Translations under genes and position numbers: made by a program
Source of the DNA: Nemertoderma westbladi
Taxonomy: Eukaryota > Xenacoelomorpha > Nemertodermatida > Nemertodermatidae
Length of the DNA stretch: 64,000 bases
Direction of reading: 5' to 3'
Assembly: GCA_032718475.1 (NCBI GenBank)
Contig: JAUCBJ010009095.1
Coordinates: forward strand, 1 to 64,000
Part shown: piece by piece, positions 19,901 through 33,200 of the stretch
How positions within the stretch are numbered: position 1 is the stretch's first letter
Layout: each line of letters opens with the position of its first letter
Notes under the pieces: generated by a model
What the model saw: only the letters and a program-made list of their open reading frames with translations
What the model was told of the DNA's origin: nothing
Database searches by the model: none

Positions 19901-21970
19901 TATTTTATTGGCTCACACAGCCACACGGTGACATAAACCCAAGGTTATTTTATTGGCTCACACAGCCACACGGTGACATAAACCCAAGGTTATTTTATTG
20001 GCTCACACAGCCACACGGTGACATAAACCCAAGGTTATTTTATTGGCTCACACAGCCCCACGGTGACATAAACCCAAGGTTATTTTATTGGCTCACACAG
20101 CCACACGGTGACATAAACCCAAGGTTATTTTATTGGCTCACACAGCCACACGGTGACATAAACCCAAGGTTATTTTATTGGCTCACACAGCCACACGGTG
20201 ACATAAACCCAAGGTTATTTTATTGGTCACACCGCCACACGGTGACATAAACCCAAGGTTATTTTATTGGCTCACACAGCCCCACGGTGACATAAACCCA
20301 AGGTTATTTTATTGGCTCACACAGCCCCACGGTGACATAAACCCAAGGTTATTTTATTGGCTCACACAGCCACACGGTGACATAAACCCAAGGTTATTTT
20401 ATTGGCTCACACAGCCACACGGTGACATAAACCCAATGTTATTTTATTGGCTCACACAGCCACACGGTGACATAAACCCAAGGTTATTTTATTGGCTCAC
20501 ACAGCCACACGGTGACATAAACCCAAGGTTATTTTATTGGCTCACACAGCCACACGGTGACATAAACCCAAGGTTATTTTATTGGCTCACACAGCCACAC
20601 GGTGACATAAACCCAAGGTTATTTTATTGGCTCACACAGCCACACGGTGACATAAACCCAAGGTTATTTTATTGGCTCACACAGCCACGCGGTGACATAA
20701 ACCCAAGGTTATTTTATTGGCTCACACAGCCACACGGTGACATAAACCCAAGGTTATTTTATTGGCTCACACAGCCACACGGTAACATAAACCCAAGGTT
20801 ATTTTATTGGCTCATACAGCCACACGGTGACATAAACCCAAGGTTATTTTATTGGCTCACACAGCCCCACGGTGACATAAACCCAAGGTTATTTTATTGG
20901 CTCACACAGCCACACGGTGACATAAACCCAAGGTTATTTTATTGGCTCACACAGCCACACGGTGACATAAACCCAAGGTTATTTTATTGGCTCATACAGC
21001 CACACGGTGACATAAACCCAAGGTTATTTTATTGGCTCACACAGCCACACGGTGACATAAACCCAAGGTTATTTTATTGGCTAACACAGCCACACGGTGA
21101 CATAAACCCAAGGTTATTTTATTGGCTCACACAGCCACACGGTGACATAAACCCAAGGTTATTTTATTGGCTCACACAGCCCCACGGTGACATAAACCCA
21201 AGGTTATCTTATTGGCTCACACAGCCACACGGTGACATAAACCCAAGGTTATTTTATTGGCTCACACAGCCACACGGTGACATAAACCCAAGGTTATTTT
21301 ATTGGCTCATACAGCCACACGGTGACATAAACCCAAGGTTATTTTATTGGCTCACACAGCCCCACGGTGACATAAACCCAAGGTTATTTTATTGGCTCAC
21401 ACAGCCACACGGTGACATAAACCCAAGGTTATTTTATTGGCTCATACAGCCACACGGTGACATAAACCCAAGGTTATTTTATTGGCTCACACAGCCCCAC
21501 GGTGACATAAACCCAAGGTTATTTTATTGGCTCACACAGCCACACGGTGACATAAACCCAAGGTTATTTTATTGGCTCACACAGCCACACGGTGACATAA
21601 ACCCAAGGTTATTTTATTGGCTCACACAGCCCCACGGTGACATAAACCCAAGGTTATCTTATTGGCTCACACAGCCACACGGTGACATAAACCCAAGGTT
21701 ATTTTATTGGCTCACACAGCCACACGGTGACATAAACCCAAGGTTATTTTATTGGCTCATACAGCCACACGGTGACATAAACCCAAGGTTATTTTATTGG
21801 CTCATACAGCCACACGGTGACATAAACCCAAGGTTATTTTATTGGCTCACACCGCCACACGGTGACATAAACCCAAGGTTATTTTATTGGCTCATACAGC
21901 CACACGGTGACATAAACCCAAGGTTATTTTATTGGCTCACACCGCCACACGGTGACATAAACCCAAGGTG
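16957..21970. repeat. 45-bp tandem array, about 111 copies
   Basis: Unit: GGTTATTTTATTGGCTCACA, CAGCCACACGGTGACATAAA, CCCAA. Early units vary by 2 bp (CACACACAGCC, CATAGCC, missing CA), breaking reading frames, so the LFYWLTQPHGDINP frames are artefacts. Higher-order copies are visible: TTGGCTAACAC and CACACCGCC variants recur 360 bp apart (near 19325 and 19685; 8 units), and AGGTTATCTTATTGG recurs 450 bp apart (21201 and 21651; 10 units). On the minus strand each unit contains CCAATAAAATAACC, hence one AATAAA; on the plus strand, ATTGG. Confidence 0.96.
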
Positions 21971-23264
21971 TACTAAATACCAGGTAATGCAGCGTGCGGA
22001 TTGCTGAAATTAGTGTGGGCTGATCGTTTCCCTATTTATGACACTATTCTTATAATATTTCCTTAGAAACTTATTTTATGCTACTTTGGTTAGGTGGATA
22101 TGATGACTAGGGTTCATAGAAATGTAATAAAATGTCTTTCTGGAATTTTTATCTTGTAGTTGCCAAGGTAACCGGGTGCAAAGTTCAAACTTTGCGCGCC
22201 TGTATTTCAAGGCGACAATGGATTCTTCTTTCCTTGAGATTTGGTAAGTGATTAAAGGAAATAAAAGTCTATCAAAATAGTTTACATTTTAATTTGTTTA
22301 CTTTTAATCTGTTTAATTTATTTGAAAAATTGTCTACCAATTCTATAAAACACCATTTTTATTCGGTTTGTCAGTCTTAATATTAAGGGCCATTGTAATT
22401 CGTCAATTGTGAATCATATTTCTAAGAGTCAATATTTGCCAATAAACTAAACTGTCCAATCAGAGAGCAAAATTAGATAGCATGATATTGACATTCCAGA
22501 ATATTAAATTTCGGTTAGCAATTATTAGAAATAAAGGACAGCGACCAGGCATGTGGTATAGTATCAACTAACTCATATAACATATAATGTACTTGTACAA
22601 TGTAGGCCCTATTAATTACATAATAACCGCAATAATCCCCACTCCTCATTAGTCCCACTATCACTGGGATATTGCCAACTCTTCCTAATGATTCGTTTCA
22701 TATGGACCATCAGGTCAAACAGTAATTATTATATTATGAGTTATCTGGTGGTGGTGTCACGTTTAACATCGTATAATATATTTGTCATTTTGTTGAGATA
22801 AAAATAATGTTTAAGATTAAAACAATAAACTACGTATTATAACCAAACTATACTAGCATGTTTGTTGAAAATTATATAAGTAGTAAATAGTAGCCTAATT
22901 TCTACTGTATATGGCGGTCATAATGGGAAATAATTATCGTAATTCCCGTCACCATGGAAACGGGATTGAAAATAAATTTAAATGTAAAATATTTTGATAG
23001 ACTTTTATTCCCTTTACTCATATACCAAATCTCAAGAACAGAATCCTTTGTCGTCTTCAATTACAGTCGCTCGAAATTTGAACTTTTGCACCCGGTTACC
23101 TTGGCAACTACAAGATAAAAATATATATATAACATGTAATATCATATCCACCTAACCAAAGTTGCATAAGAGAGGTTTCTAAGGAAATATTATGAAAATA
23201 GAGCCATAAATAGGGAAAAGATCGGCCCACGCTAATTTCAGCAATCCGCTCGCTGCATTACCTG
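21963..23264. mobile_element. Foldback element copy 2, with nested insertion
   Basis: The same element as the RPS29-intron copy. The left end CCAAGGTGTACTAAATACCA abuts the last 45-bp unit, whose own CCCAAGG blurs the junction; the right end reads AATCCGCTCGCTGCATTACC followed by TG. The arms again carry GTTGCCAAGGTAAC (22159-22172) and its inverse. The outermost right end differs from copy 1. It is non-coding. Confidence 0.8.
22554..22855. mobile_element. 302-bp MITE nested in foldback copy 2
   Basis: Absent from copy 1 at the corresponding place, so it is a true insertion. Flanked by GCATG duplications (22549-22553 and 22856-22860). The ends TGGTATAGT and ACTATACTA are inverted with one mismatch. 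No coding sequence. Confidence 0.75.
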
Positions 23265-23939
23265 CATAAACCGGTTGTGGTTAACAATAATTACATAATA
23301 AGTAAGTAAATAGGCCCAGTCGGGTCTCTCTGTCTCTGTTTAATGCAGTTTTGTATTTATAACTATAAGAATACTGGAAATATGGAGTTAATTAATAATT
23401 TTATTAATAGCACAGCATGAATGACCGCAAATACCAAATATTATGTGTTAAGTTGATTTAAGAACTTAATTTAATTTTATACATTAAGGGAAAGGAACAG
23501 GTTACAGTGACTGTATTTTCTAACCAAAACAATAAACGAAAGTTAATTTAACTCAGGGTCAATTTACCATGGAGATAACTTTTTTAAATAGCGGTCAATG
23601 TGGGCCACTATCTGGTAAGTCTCCAGACTTTGTGCGAAATCCACGGCCTAAAACGGCCGAGAAAGCTTTACTTTTTTATATTAATAGTTTAAAACATTTT
23701 CTAAAAGGGCCGATTAATTATTAACGTTGTTACATTTATTTGAGAACAAACTGATTACGGATTATCATTGGATATTATGTTTCCTATGTAACGGATTATT
23801 AAGACGGATTCGCTTAGAGGTTCAATTCGTGCTGCAGTAATAATAATTACTTGTGCCGTGATTAATAGTTTAGCTGAGAGTTGTTTACGAGTTTCCACGG
23901 CTAATTCAATTCAATAGAATTACTTGCAGAGATATTGTA
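23265..23939. other. AT-rich spacer downstream of gene D
   Basis: No supported gene, RNA or long repeat. Several AATAAA hexamers on the minus strand (for example near 23735) could serve as alternative poly(A) signals for gene D. Confidence 0.45.
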
Positions 23940-23945
23940 TTTATT
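23940..23945 (-). terminator. Candidate poly(A) signal for gene D
   Basis: Minus-strand AATAAA only 15 nt after the gene D stop codon. This would give a very short 3' UTR, so a more distal signal is also possible. Confidence 0.35.
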
Positions 23946-23960
23946 GGAATAAGGTCTGGT

Positions 23961-24265
23961 CTAGGCGAACTCAATGCCAGTAGCCGAGGTACCGAACCCG
24001 GGATTCGTGGCCCCACTCCGTCTCGATTTCGCGTAAGAAACCGCCAACCTCTTGCTCTCCCGTCGTTCCCCCTGTTTCTGGGCGTATCGGGCCAGACAGT
24101 ATAGACCCAGAACGATAAACACGAGGATGCTGACTACAACCAATGCCATGGCAACGATGATTAGGACCTGTATATGGGACCACAGAGGTCCGCTCTCGGT
24201 GTCCCCTATTGTTGGTTGTCTGTAGTCTGCCACACACTCACCGGCATTCCCAGAAACATCCACTC
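23961..24265 (-). CDS. Gene D terminal exon: last extracellular residues, membrane helix, tail
   Basis: Acceptor TGTATTGTTAGCAG precedes 24265; the exon starts with GA, completing a Gly codon with the G left by the 60947 exon end. It encodes VDVSGNAGECVADYRQPTIG, an acidic linker, a ~26-residue hydrophobic segment (about residues 29-54 of the exon), YCLARYAQKQGERRESKR as a stop-transfer region, and a Ser/Gly-rich tail ending GIEFA and TAG (23963-23961). Anything spliced without this exon would lose membrane anchoring. Confidence 0.8.
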
Positions 24266-27200
24266 CTGCTAACAATACATTTATAATAATATACATATTG
24301 TCTTAATGAAATTTTGACTATGATCATAAATAAGTTAGTAATAACAATGTTAATAATAAATTTATTAATTATTATTAACATCACAGCTGATAATACAACG
24401 GTCAGGTAATGTAACCTTTACAGCTCTATAAACAATACATCTGTGCACAGTCTGGTCGAGCCAATAAATAAATTTATAGTTGAATATATACGGGCTATAC
24501 GACAAACAATCGACTGTACCGTTCAACTGCAAACGCCGAGTATACACCAGTTACAGTGTACACCAGTTACAGTGTACACCATAACAAATTCTTACCCCTC
24601 AATGTAACAACTCCAGTAATAATAACAAATTCTTACCCCTCAATGTAACAACTCCAGTAATAATAACAAATTCTTACCCCTCAATATAACAACTCCAGTA
24701 ATAATAACAAATTCTTACCCCTCAATGTAACAACTCCAGTAATAATAACAAATTCTTACCCCTCAATGTAACAACTCCAGTAATAATAACAAATTCTTAC
24801 CCCTCAATGTAACAACTCCAGTAATAATAACAAATTCTTACCCATCAATGTAACAACTCCAGTAATAATAACAAATTCTTACCCCTCCATGTAACAACTC
24901 CAGTAATAATAACAAATTCTTACCCCTCAATGTAACAACTCCAGTAATAATAACAAATTCTTACCCCACAATGTAACAACTCCAGTAATAATAACAAATT
25001 CTTACCCCTCAATGTAACAACTCCAGTAATAATAACAAATTCTTACCCCTCAATGTAACAACTCCAGTAATAATAACAAATTCTTACCCCTCAATGTAAC
25101 AACTCCAGTAATAATAACAAATTCTTACCCCTCAATGTAACAACTCCAGTAATAATAACAAATTCTTACCCCTCAATGTAACAACTCCAGTAATAATAAC
25201 AAATTCTTACCCCTCAATGTAACTAACAACTCCAGTAATAATAACAAATTCTTACCCCTCAATGTAACAACTCCAGTAATAATAACAAATTCTTACCCAT
25301 CAATGTAACAACTCCAGTAATAATAACAAATTCTTACCCCTCAATGTAACAACTCCAGTAATAATAACAAATTCTTACCCCACAATGTAACAACTCCAGT
25401 AATAATAACAAATTCTTACCCCTCAATGTAACAACTCCAGTAATAATAACAAATTCTTACCCCTCAATGTAACAACTCCAGTAATAATAACAAATTCTTA
25501 CCCCTCAATGTAACAACTCCAGTAATAATAACAAATTCTTACCCCTCAATGTAACAACTCCAGTAATAATAACAAATTCTTACCCCTCAATGTAACAACT
25601 CCAGTAATAATAACAAATTCTTACCCCTCAATGTAACAACTCCAGTAATAATAACAAATTCTTACCCCTCAATGTAACAACTCCAGTAATAATAACAAAT
25701 TCTTACCCCTCAATGTAACAACTCCAGTAATAATAACAAATTCTTACCCCTCAATGTAACAACTCCAGTAATAATAACAAATTCTTACCCCTCAATGTAA
25801 CAACTCCAGTAATAATAACAAATTCTTACCCATCAATGTAACAACTCCAGTAATAATAACAAATTCTTACCCCTCAATGTAACAACTCCAGTAATAATAA
25901 CAAATTCTTACCCCTCAATATAACAACTCCAGTAATAATAACAAATTCTTACCCCTCAATGTAACAACTCCAGTAATAATAACAAATTCTTACCCCACAA
26001 TGTAACAACTCCAGTAATAATAACAAATTCTTACCCCTCAATGTAACAACTCCAGTAATAATAACAAATTCTTACCCCACAATGTAACAACTCCAGTAAT
26101 AATAACAAATTCTTACCCCTCAATGTAACAACTCCAGTAATAATAACAAATTCTTACCCCTCAATGTAACAACTCCAGTAATAATAACAAATTCTTACCC
26201 CTCAATGTAACTAACAACTCCAGTAATAATAACAAATTCTTACCCCTCAATGTAACAACTCCAGTAATAATAACAAATTCTTACCCCTCCATGTAACAAC
26301 TCCAGTAATAATAACAAATTCTTACCCCTCAATGTAACAACTCCAGTAATAATAACAAATTCTTACCCCTCAATATAACAACTCCAGTAATAATAACAAA
26401 TTCTTACCCCTCAATGTAACAACTCCAGTAATAATAACAAATTCTTACCCCTCAATATAACAACTCCAGTAATAATAACAAATTCTTACCCCTCAATGTA
26501 ACAACTCCAGTAATAATAACAAATTCTTACCCCTCAATGTAACAACTCCAGTAATAATAACAAATTCTTACCCCTCCATGTAACAACTCCAGTAATAATA
26601 ACAAATTCTTACCCATCAATGTAACAACTCCAATAATAATAACAAATTCTTACCCCTCAATATAACAACTCCAGTAATAATAACAAATTCTTACCCCTCA
26701 ATGTAACAACTCCAGTAATAATAACAAATTCTTACCCCTCCATGTAACAACTCCAGTAATAATAACAAATTCTTACCCATCAATGTAACAACTCCAATAA
26801 TAATAACAAATTCTTACCCCTCAATGTAACAACTCCAGTAATAATAACAAATTCTTACCCCTCCATGTAACAACTCCAGTAATAATAACAAATTCTTACC
26901 CCTCAATGTAACAACTCCAGTAATAATAACAAATTCTTACCCTCAATATAACAACTCCAATAATAATAACAAATTCTTACCCCTCAATATAACAACTCCA
27001 GTAATAATAACAAATTCTTACCCCTCCATGTAACAACTCCAGTAATAATAACAAATTCTTACCCTCAATATAACAACTCCAATAATAATAACAAATTCTT
27101 ACCCCTCAATATAACAACTCCAGTAATAATAACAAATTCTTACCCCTCAATGTAACAACTCCAGTAATAATAACAAATTCTTACCCCTCAATGTAACAAC

Positions 27201-30200
27201 TCCAGTAATAATAACAAATTCTTACCCTCAATATAACAACTCCAGTAATAATAACAAATTCTTACCCCTCAATATAACAACTCCAGTAATAATAACAAAT
27301 TCTTACCCCTCAATGTAACAACTCCAGTAATAATAACAAATTCTTACCCCTCAATATAACAACTCCAGTAATAATAACAAATTCTTACCCCTCAATGTAA
27401 CAACTCCAGTAATAATAACAAATTCTTACCCCTCAATGTAACAACTCCAGTAATAATAACAAATTCTTACCCCTCAATATAACAACTCCAGTAATAATAA
27501 CAAATTCTTACCCCTCAATGTAACAACTCCAGTAATAATAACAAATTCTTACCCCTCAATGTAACAACTCCAGTAATAATAACAAATTCTTACCCCTCAA
27601 TGTAACAACTCCAGTAATAATAACAAATTCTTACCCCTCAATGTAACAACTCCAGTAATAATAACAAATTCTTACCCCTCAATGTAACAACTCCAGTAAT
27701 AATAACAAATTCTTACCCCTCAATGTAACAACTCCAGTAATAATAACAAATTCTTACCCCTCAATGTAACAACTCCAGTAATAATAACAAATTCTTACCC
27801 CTCAATGTAACAACTCCAGTAATAATAACAAATTCTTACCCCTCAATGTAACAACTCCAGTAATAATAACAAATTCTTACCCCTCAATGTAACAACTCCA
27901 GTAATAATAACAAATTCTTACCCCTCAATGTAACAACTCCAGTAATAATAACAAATTCTTACCCATCAATGTAACAACTCCAGTAATAATAACAAATTCT
28001 TACCCCTCAATATAACAACTCCAGTAATAATAACAAATTCTTACCCATCAATATAACAACTCCAGTAATAATAACAAATTCTTACCCCTCAATGTAACAA
28101 CTCCAGTAATAATAACAAATTCTTACCCCTCAATGTAACAACTCCAGTAATAATAACAAATTCTTACCCCTCAATGTAACAACTCCAGTAATAATAACAA
28201 ATTCTTACCCCTCAATGTAACAACTCCAGTAATAATAACAAATTCTTACCCCTCAATGTAACAACTCCAGTAATAATAACAAATTCTTACCCCTCAATGT
28301 AACAACTCCAGTAATAATAACAAATTCTTACCCCTCAATGTAACAACTCCAGTAATAATAACAAATTCTTACCCCTCAATATAACAACTCCAGTAATAAT
28401 AACAAATTTTTACCCCTCAATATAACAACTCCAGTAATAATAACAAATTCTTACCCATCAATATAACAACTCCAGTAATAATAACAAATTCTTACCCCTC
28501 AATGTAACAACTCCAGTAATAATAACAAATTCTTACCCCTCAATGTAACAACTCCAGTAATAATAACAAATTCTTACCCCTCAATGTAACAACTCCAGTA
28601 ATAATAACAAATTCTTACCCCTCAATGTAACAACTCCAGTAATAATAACAAATTCTTACCCCTCAATGTAACAACTCCAGTAATAATAACAAATTCTTAC
28701 CCCTCAATGTAACAACTCCAGTAATAATAACAAATTCTTACCCCTCAATGTAACAACTCCAGTAATAATAACAAATTCTTACCCCTCAATGTAACAACTC
28801 CAGTAATAATAACAAATTCTTACCCCTCCATGTAACAACTCCAGTAATAATAACAAATTCTTACCCATCAATGTAACAACTCCAGTAATAATAACAAATT
28901 CTTACCCCTCAATGTAACAACTCCAGTAATAATAACAAATTCTTACCCCTCAATGTAACAACTCCAGTAATAATAACAAATTCTTACCCCTCAATGTAAC
29001 AACTCCAGTAATAATAACAAATTCTTACCCCTCAATGTAACAACTCCAGTAATAATAACAAATTCTTACCCCTCAATGTAACAACTCCAGTAATAATAAC
29101 AAATTCTTACCCCTCCATGTAACAACTCCAGTAATAATAACAAATTCTTACCCCTCAATGTAACAACTCCAGTAATAATAACAAATTCTTACCCCTCAAT
29201 GTAACAACTCCAGTAATAATAACAAATTCTTACCCCTCAATGTAACAACTCCAGTAATAATAACAAATTCTTACCCATCAATGTAACAACTCCAATAATA
29301 ATAACAAATTCTTACCCCTCAATGTAACAACTCCAGTAATAATAACAAATTCTTACCCCTCAATGTAACAACTCCAGTAATAATAACAAATTCTTACCCC
29401 TCCATGTAACAACTCCAGTAATAATAACAAATTCTTACCCCTCAATGTAACAACTCCAGTAATAATAACAAATTCTTACCCCTCAATGTAACAACTCCAG
29501 TAATAATAACAAATTCTTACCCCTCAATGTAACAACTCCAGTAATAATAACAAATTCTTACCCCTCAATGTAACAACTCCAGTAATAATAACAAATTCTT
29601 ACCCCTCAATGTAACAACTCCAGTAATAATAACAAATTCTTACCCATCAATGTAACAACTCCAGTAATAATAACAAATTCTTACCCATCAATGTAACAAC
29701 TCCAGTAATAATAACAAATTCTTACCCATCAATGTAACAACTCCAGTAATAATAACAAATTCTTACCCATCAATGTAACAACTCCAATAATAATAACAAA
29801 TTCTTACCCCTCAATGTAACAACTCCAGTAATAATAACAAATTCTTACCCATCAATGTAACAACTCCAGTAATAATAACAAATTCTTACCCATCAATGTA
29901 ACAACTCCAGTAATAATAACAAATTCTTACCCATCAATGTAACAACTCCAGTAATAATAACAAATTCTTACCCCTCAATGTAACAACTCCAGTAATAATA
30001 ACAAATTCTTACCCCTCAATGTAACAACTCCAGTAATAATAACAAATTCTTACCCATCAATGTAACAACTCCAATAATAATAACAAATTCTTACCCCTCA
30101 ATGTAACAACTCCAGTAATAATAACAAATTCTTACCCCTCAATGTAACAACTCCAGTAATAATAACAAATTCTTACCCATCAATGTAACAACTCCAATAA

Positions 30201-33200
30201 TAATAACAAATTCTTACCCCTCAATGTAACAACTCCAGTAATAATAACAAATTCTTACCCCTCAATGTAACAACTCCAGTAATAATAACAAATTCTTACC
30301 CCTCAATGTAACAACTCCAGTAATAATAACAAATTCTTACCCCTCAATGTAACAACTCCAGTAATAATAACAAATTCTTACCCATCAATGTAACAACTCC
30401 AGTAATAATAACAAATTCTTACCCCTCAATATAACAACTCCAGTAATAATAACAAATTCTTACCCCTCAATATAACAACTCCAGTAATAATAACAAATTC
30501 TTACCCCTCAATATAACAACTCCAGTAATAATAACAAATTCTTACCCATCAATGTAACAACTCCAATAATAATAACAAATTCTTACCCCTCAATATAACA
30601 ACTCCAGTAATAATAACAAATTCTTACCCCTCAATGTAACAACTCCAGTAATAATAACAAATTCTTACCCCTCCATGTAACAACTCCAGTAATAATAACA
30701 AATTCTTACCCATCAATGTAACAACTCCAATAATAATAACAAATTCTTACCCCTCAATGTAACAACTCCAGTAATAATAACAAATTCTTACCCCTCAATG
30801 TAACTAACAACTCCAGTAATAATAACAAATTCTTACCCCTCAATGTAACAACTCCAGTAATAATAACAAATTCTTACCCATCAATGTAACAACTCCAGTA
30901 ATAATAACAAATTCTTACCCCTCAATGTAACAACTCCAGTAATAATAACAAATTCTTACCCCACAATGTAACAACTCCAGTAATAATAACAAATTCTTAC
31001 CCATCAATGTAACAACTCCAATAATAATAACAAATTCTTACCCCTCAATATAACAACTCCAGTAATAATAACAAATTCTTACCCCTCAATGTAACAACTC
31101 CAGTAATAATAACAAATTCTTACCCATCAATGTAACAACTCCAATAATAATAACAAATTCTTACCCCTCAATGTAACAACTCCAGTAATAATAACAAATT
31201 CTTACCCCTCAATGTAACAACTCCAGTAATAATAACAAATTCTTACCCCTCAATGTAACAACTCCAGTAATAATAACAAATTCTTACCCCTCAATGTAAC
31301 AACTCCAGTAATAATAACAAATTCTTACCCCTCAATGTAACAACTCCAGTAATAATAACAAATTCTTACCCCTCAATGTAACAACTCCAGTAATAATAAC
31401 AAATTCTTACCCCTCAATGTAACTAACAACTCCAGTAATAATAACAAATTCTTACCCCTCAATGTAACAACTCCAGTAATAATAACAAATTCTTACCCAT
31501 CAATGTAACAACTCCAGTAATAATAACAAATTCTTACCCCTCAATGTAACAACTCCAGTAATAATAACAAATTCTTACCCCTCAATGTAACAACTCCAGT
31601 AATAATAACAAATTCTTACCCCTCAATGTAACAACTCCAGTAATAATAACAAATTCTTACCCCTCAATGTAACAACTCCAGTAATAATAACAAATTCTTA
31701 CCCCTCAATGTAACAACTCCAGTAATAATAACAAATTCTTACCCCTCAATGTAACAACTCCAGTAATAATAACAAATTCTTACCCCTCAATGTAACAACT
31801 CCAGTAATAATAACAAATTCTTACCCCTCAATGTAACAACTCCAGTAATAATAACAAATTCTTACCCCTCAATGTAACAACTCCAGTAATAATAACAAAT
31901 TCTTACCCCTCAATGTAACAACTCCAGTAATAATAACAAATTCTTACCCCTCAATGTAACAACTCCAGTAATAATAACAAATTCTTACCCCTCAATGTAA
32001 CAACTCCAGTAATAATAACAAATTCTTACCCCTCAATGTAACAACTCCAGTAATAATAACAAATTCTTACCCCTCAATGTAACAACTCCAGTAATAATAA
32101 CAAATTCTTACCCCTCAATGTAACAACTCCAGTAATAATAACAAATTCTTACCCCTCAATGTAACAACTCCAGTAATAATAACAAATTCTTACCCCTCAA
32201 TGTAACAACTCCAGTAATAATAACAAATTCTTACCCCTCAATGTAACAACTCCAGTAATAATAACAAATTCTTACCCCTCAATGTAACAACTCCAGTAAT
32301 AATAACAAATTCTTACCCCTCAATGTAACAACTCCAGTAATAATAACAAATTCTTACCCCTCAATGTAACAACTCCAGTAATAATAACAAATTCTTACCC
32401 CTCAATGTAACAACTCCAGTAATAATAACAAATTCTTACCCCTCAATGTAACAACTCCAGTAATAATAACAAATTCTTACCCCTCAATGTAACAACTCCA
32501 GTAATAATAACAAATTCTTACCCCTCAATGTAACAACTCCAGTAATAATAACAAATTCTTACCCCTCAATGTAACAACTCCAGTAATAATAACAAATTCT
32601 TACCCCTCAATGTAACAACTCCAGTAATAATAACAAATTCTTACCCCTCAATGTAACAACTCCAGTAATAATAACAAATTCTTACCCCTCAATGTAACAA
32701 CTCCAGTAATAATAACAAATTCTTACCCCTCAATGTAACAACTCCAGTAATAATAACAAATTCTTACCCCTCAATGTAACAACTCCAGTAATAATAACAA
32801 ATTCTTACCCCTCAATGTAACAACTCCAGTAATAATAACAAATTCTTACCCCTCAATGTAACAACTCCAGTAATAATAACAAATTCTTACCCCTCAATGT
32901 AACAACTCCAGTAATAATAACAAATTCTTACCCCTCAATGTAACAACTCCAGTAATAATAACAAATTCTTACCCCTCAATGTAACAACTCCAGTAATAAT
33001 AACAAATTCTTACCCCTCAATGTAACAACTCCAGTAATAATAACAAATTCTTACCCCTCAATGTAACAACTCCAGTAATAATAACAAATTCTTACCCCTC
33101 AATGTAACAACTCCAGTAATAATAACAAATTCTTACCCCTCAATGTAACAACTCCAGTAATAATAACAAATTCTTACCCCTCAATGTAACAACTCCAGTA

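Noticed and set aside
18007-22007. Plus-strand LFYWLTQPHGDINP repeat proteins
   Set aside because: Only open where units are exactly 45 bp; 2-bp indels elsewhere shift the frame, no flanking unique exon, and the tail enters a transposable element.
24365-24547. 60-codon minus-strand frame as an extra gene D exon
   Set aside because: No good acceptor/donor pair, and the flanking exons already match in phase without it.
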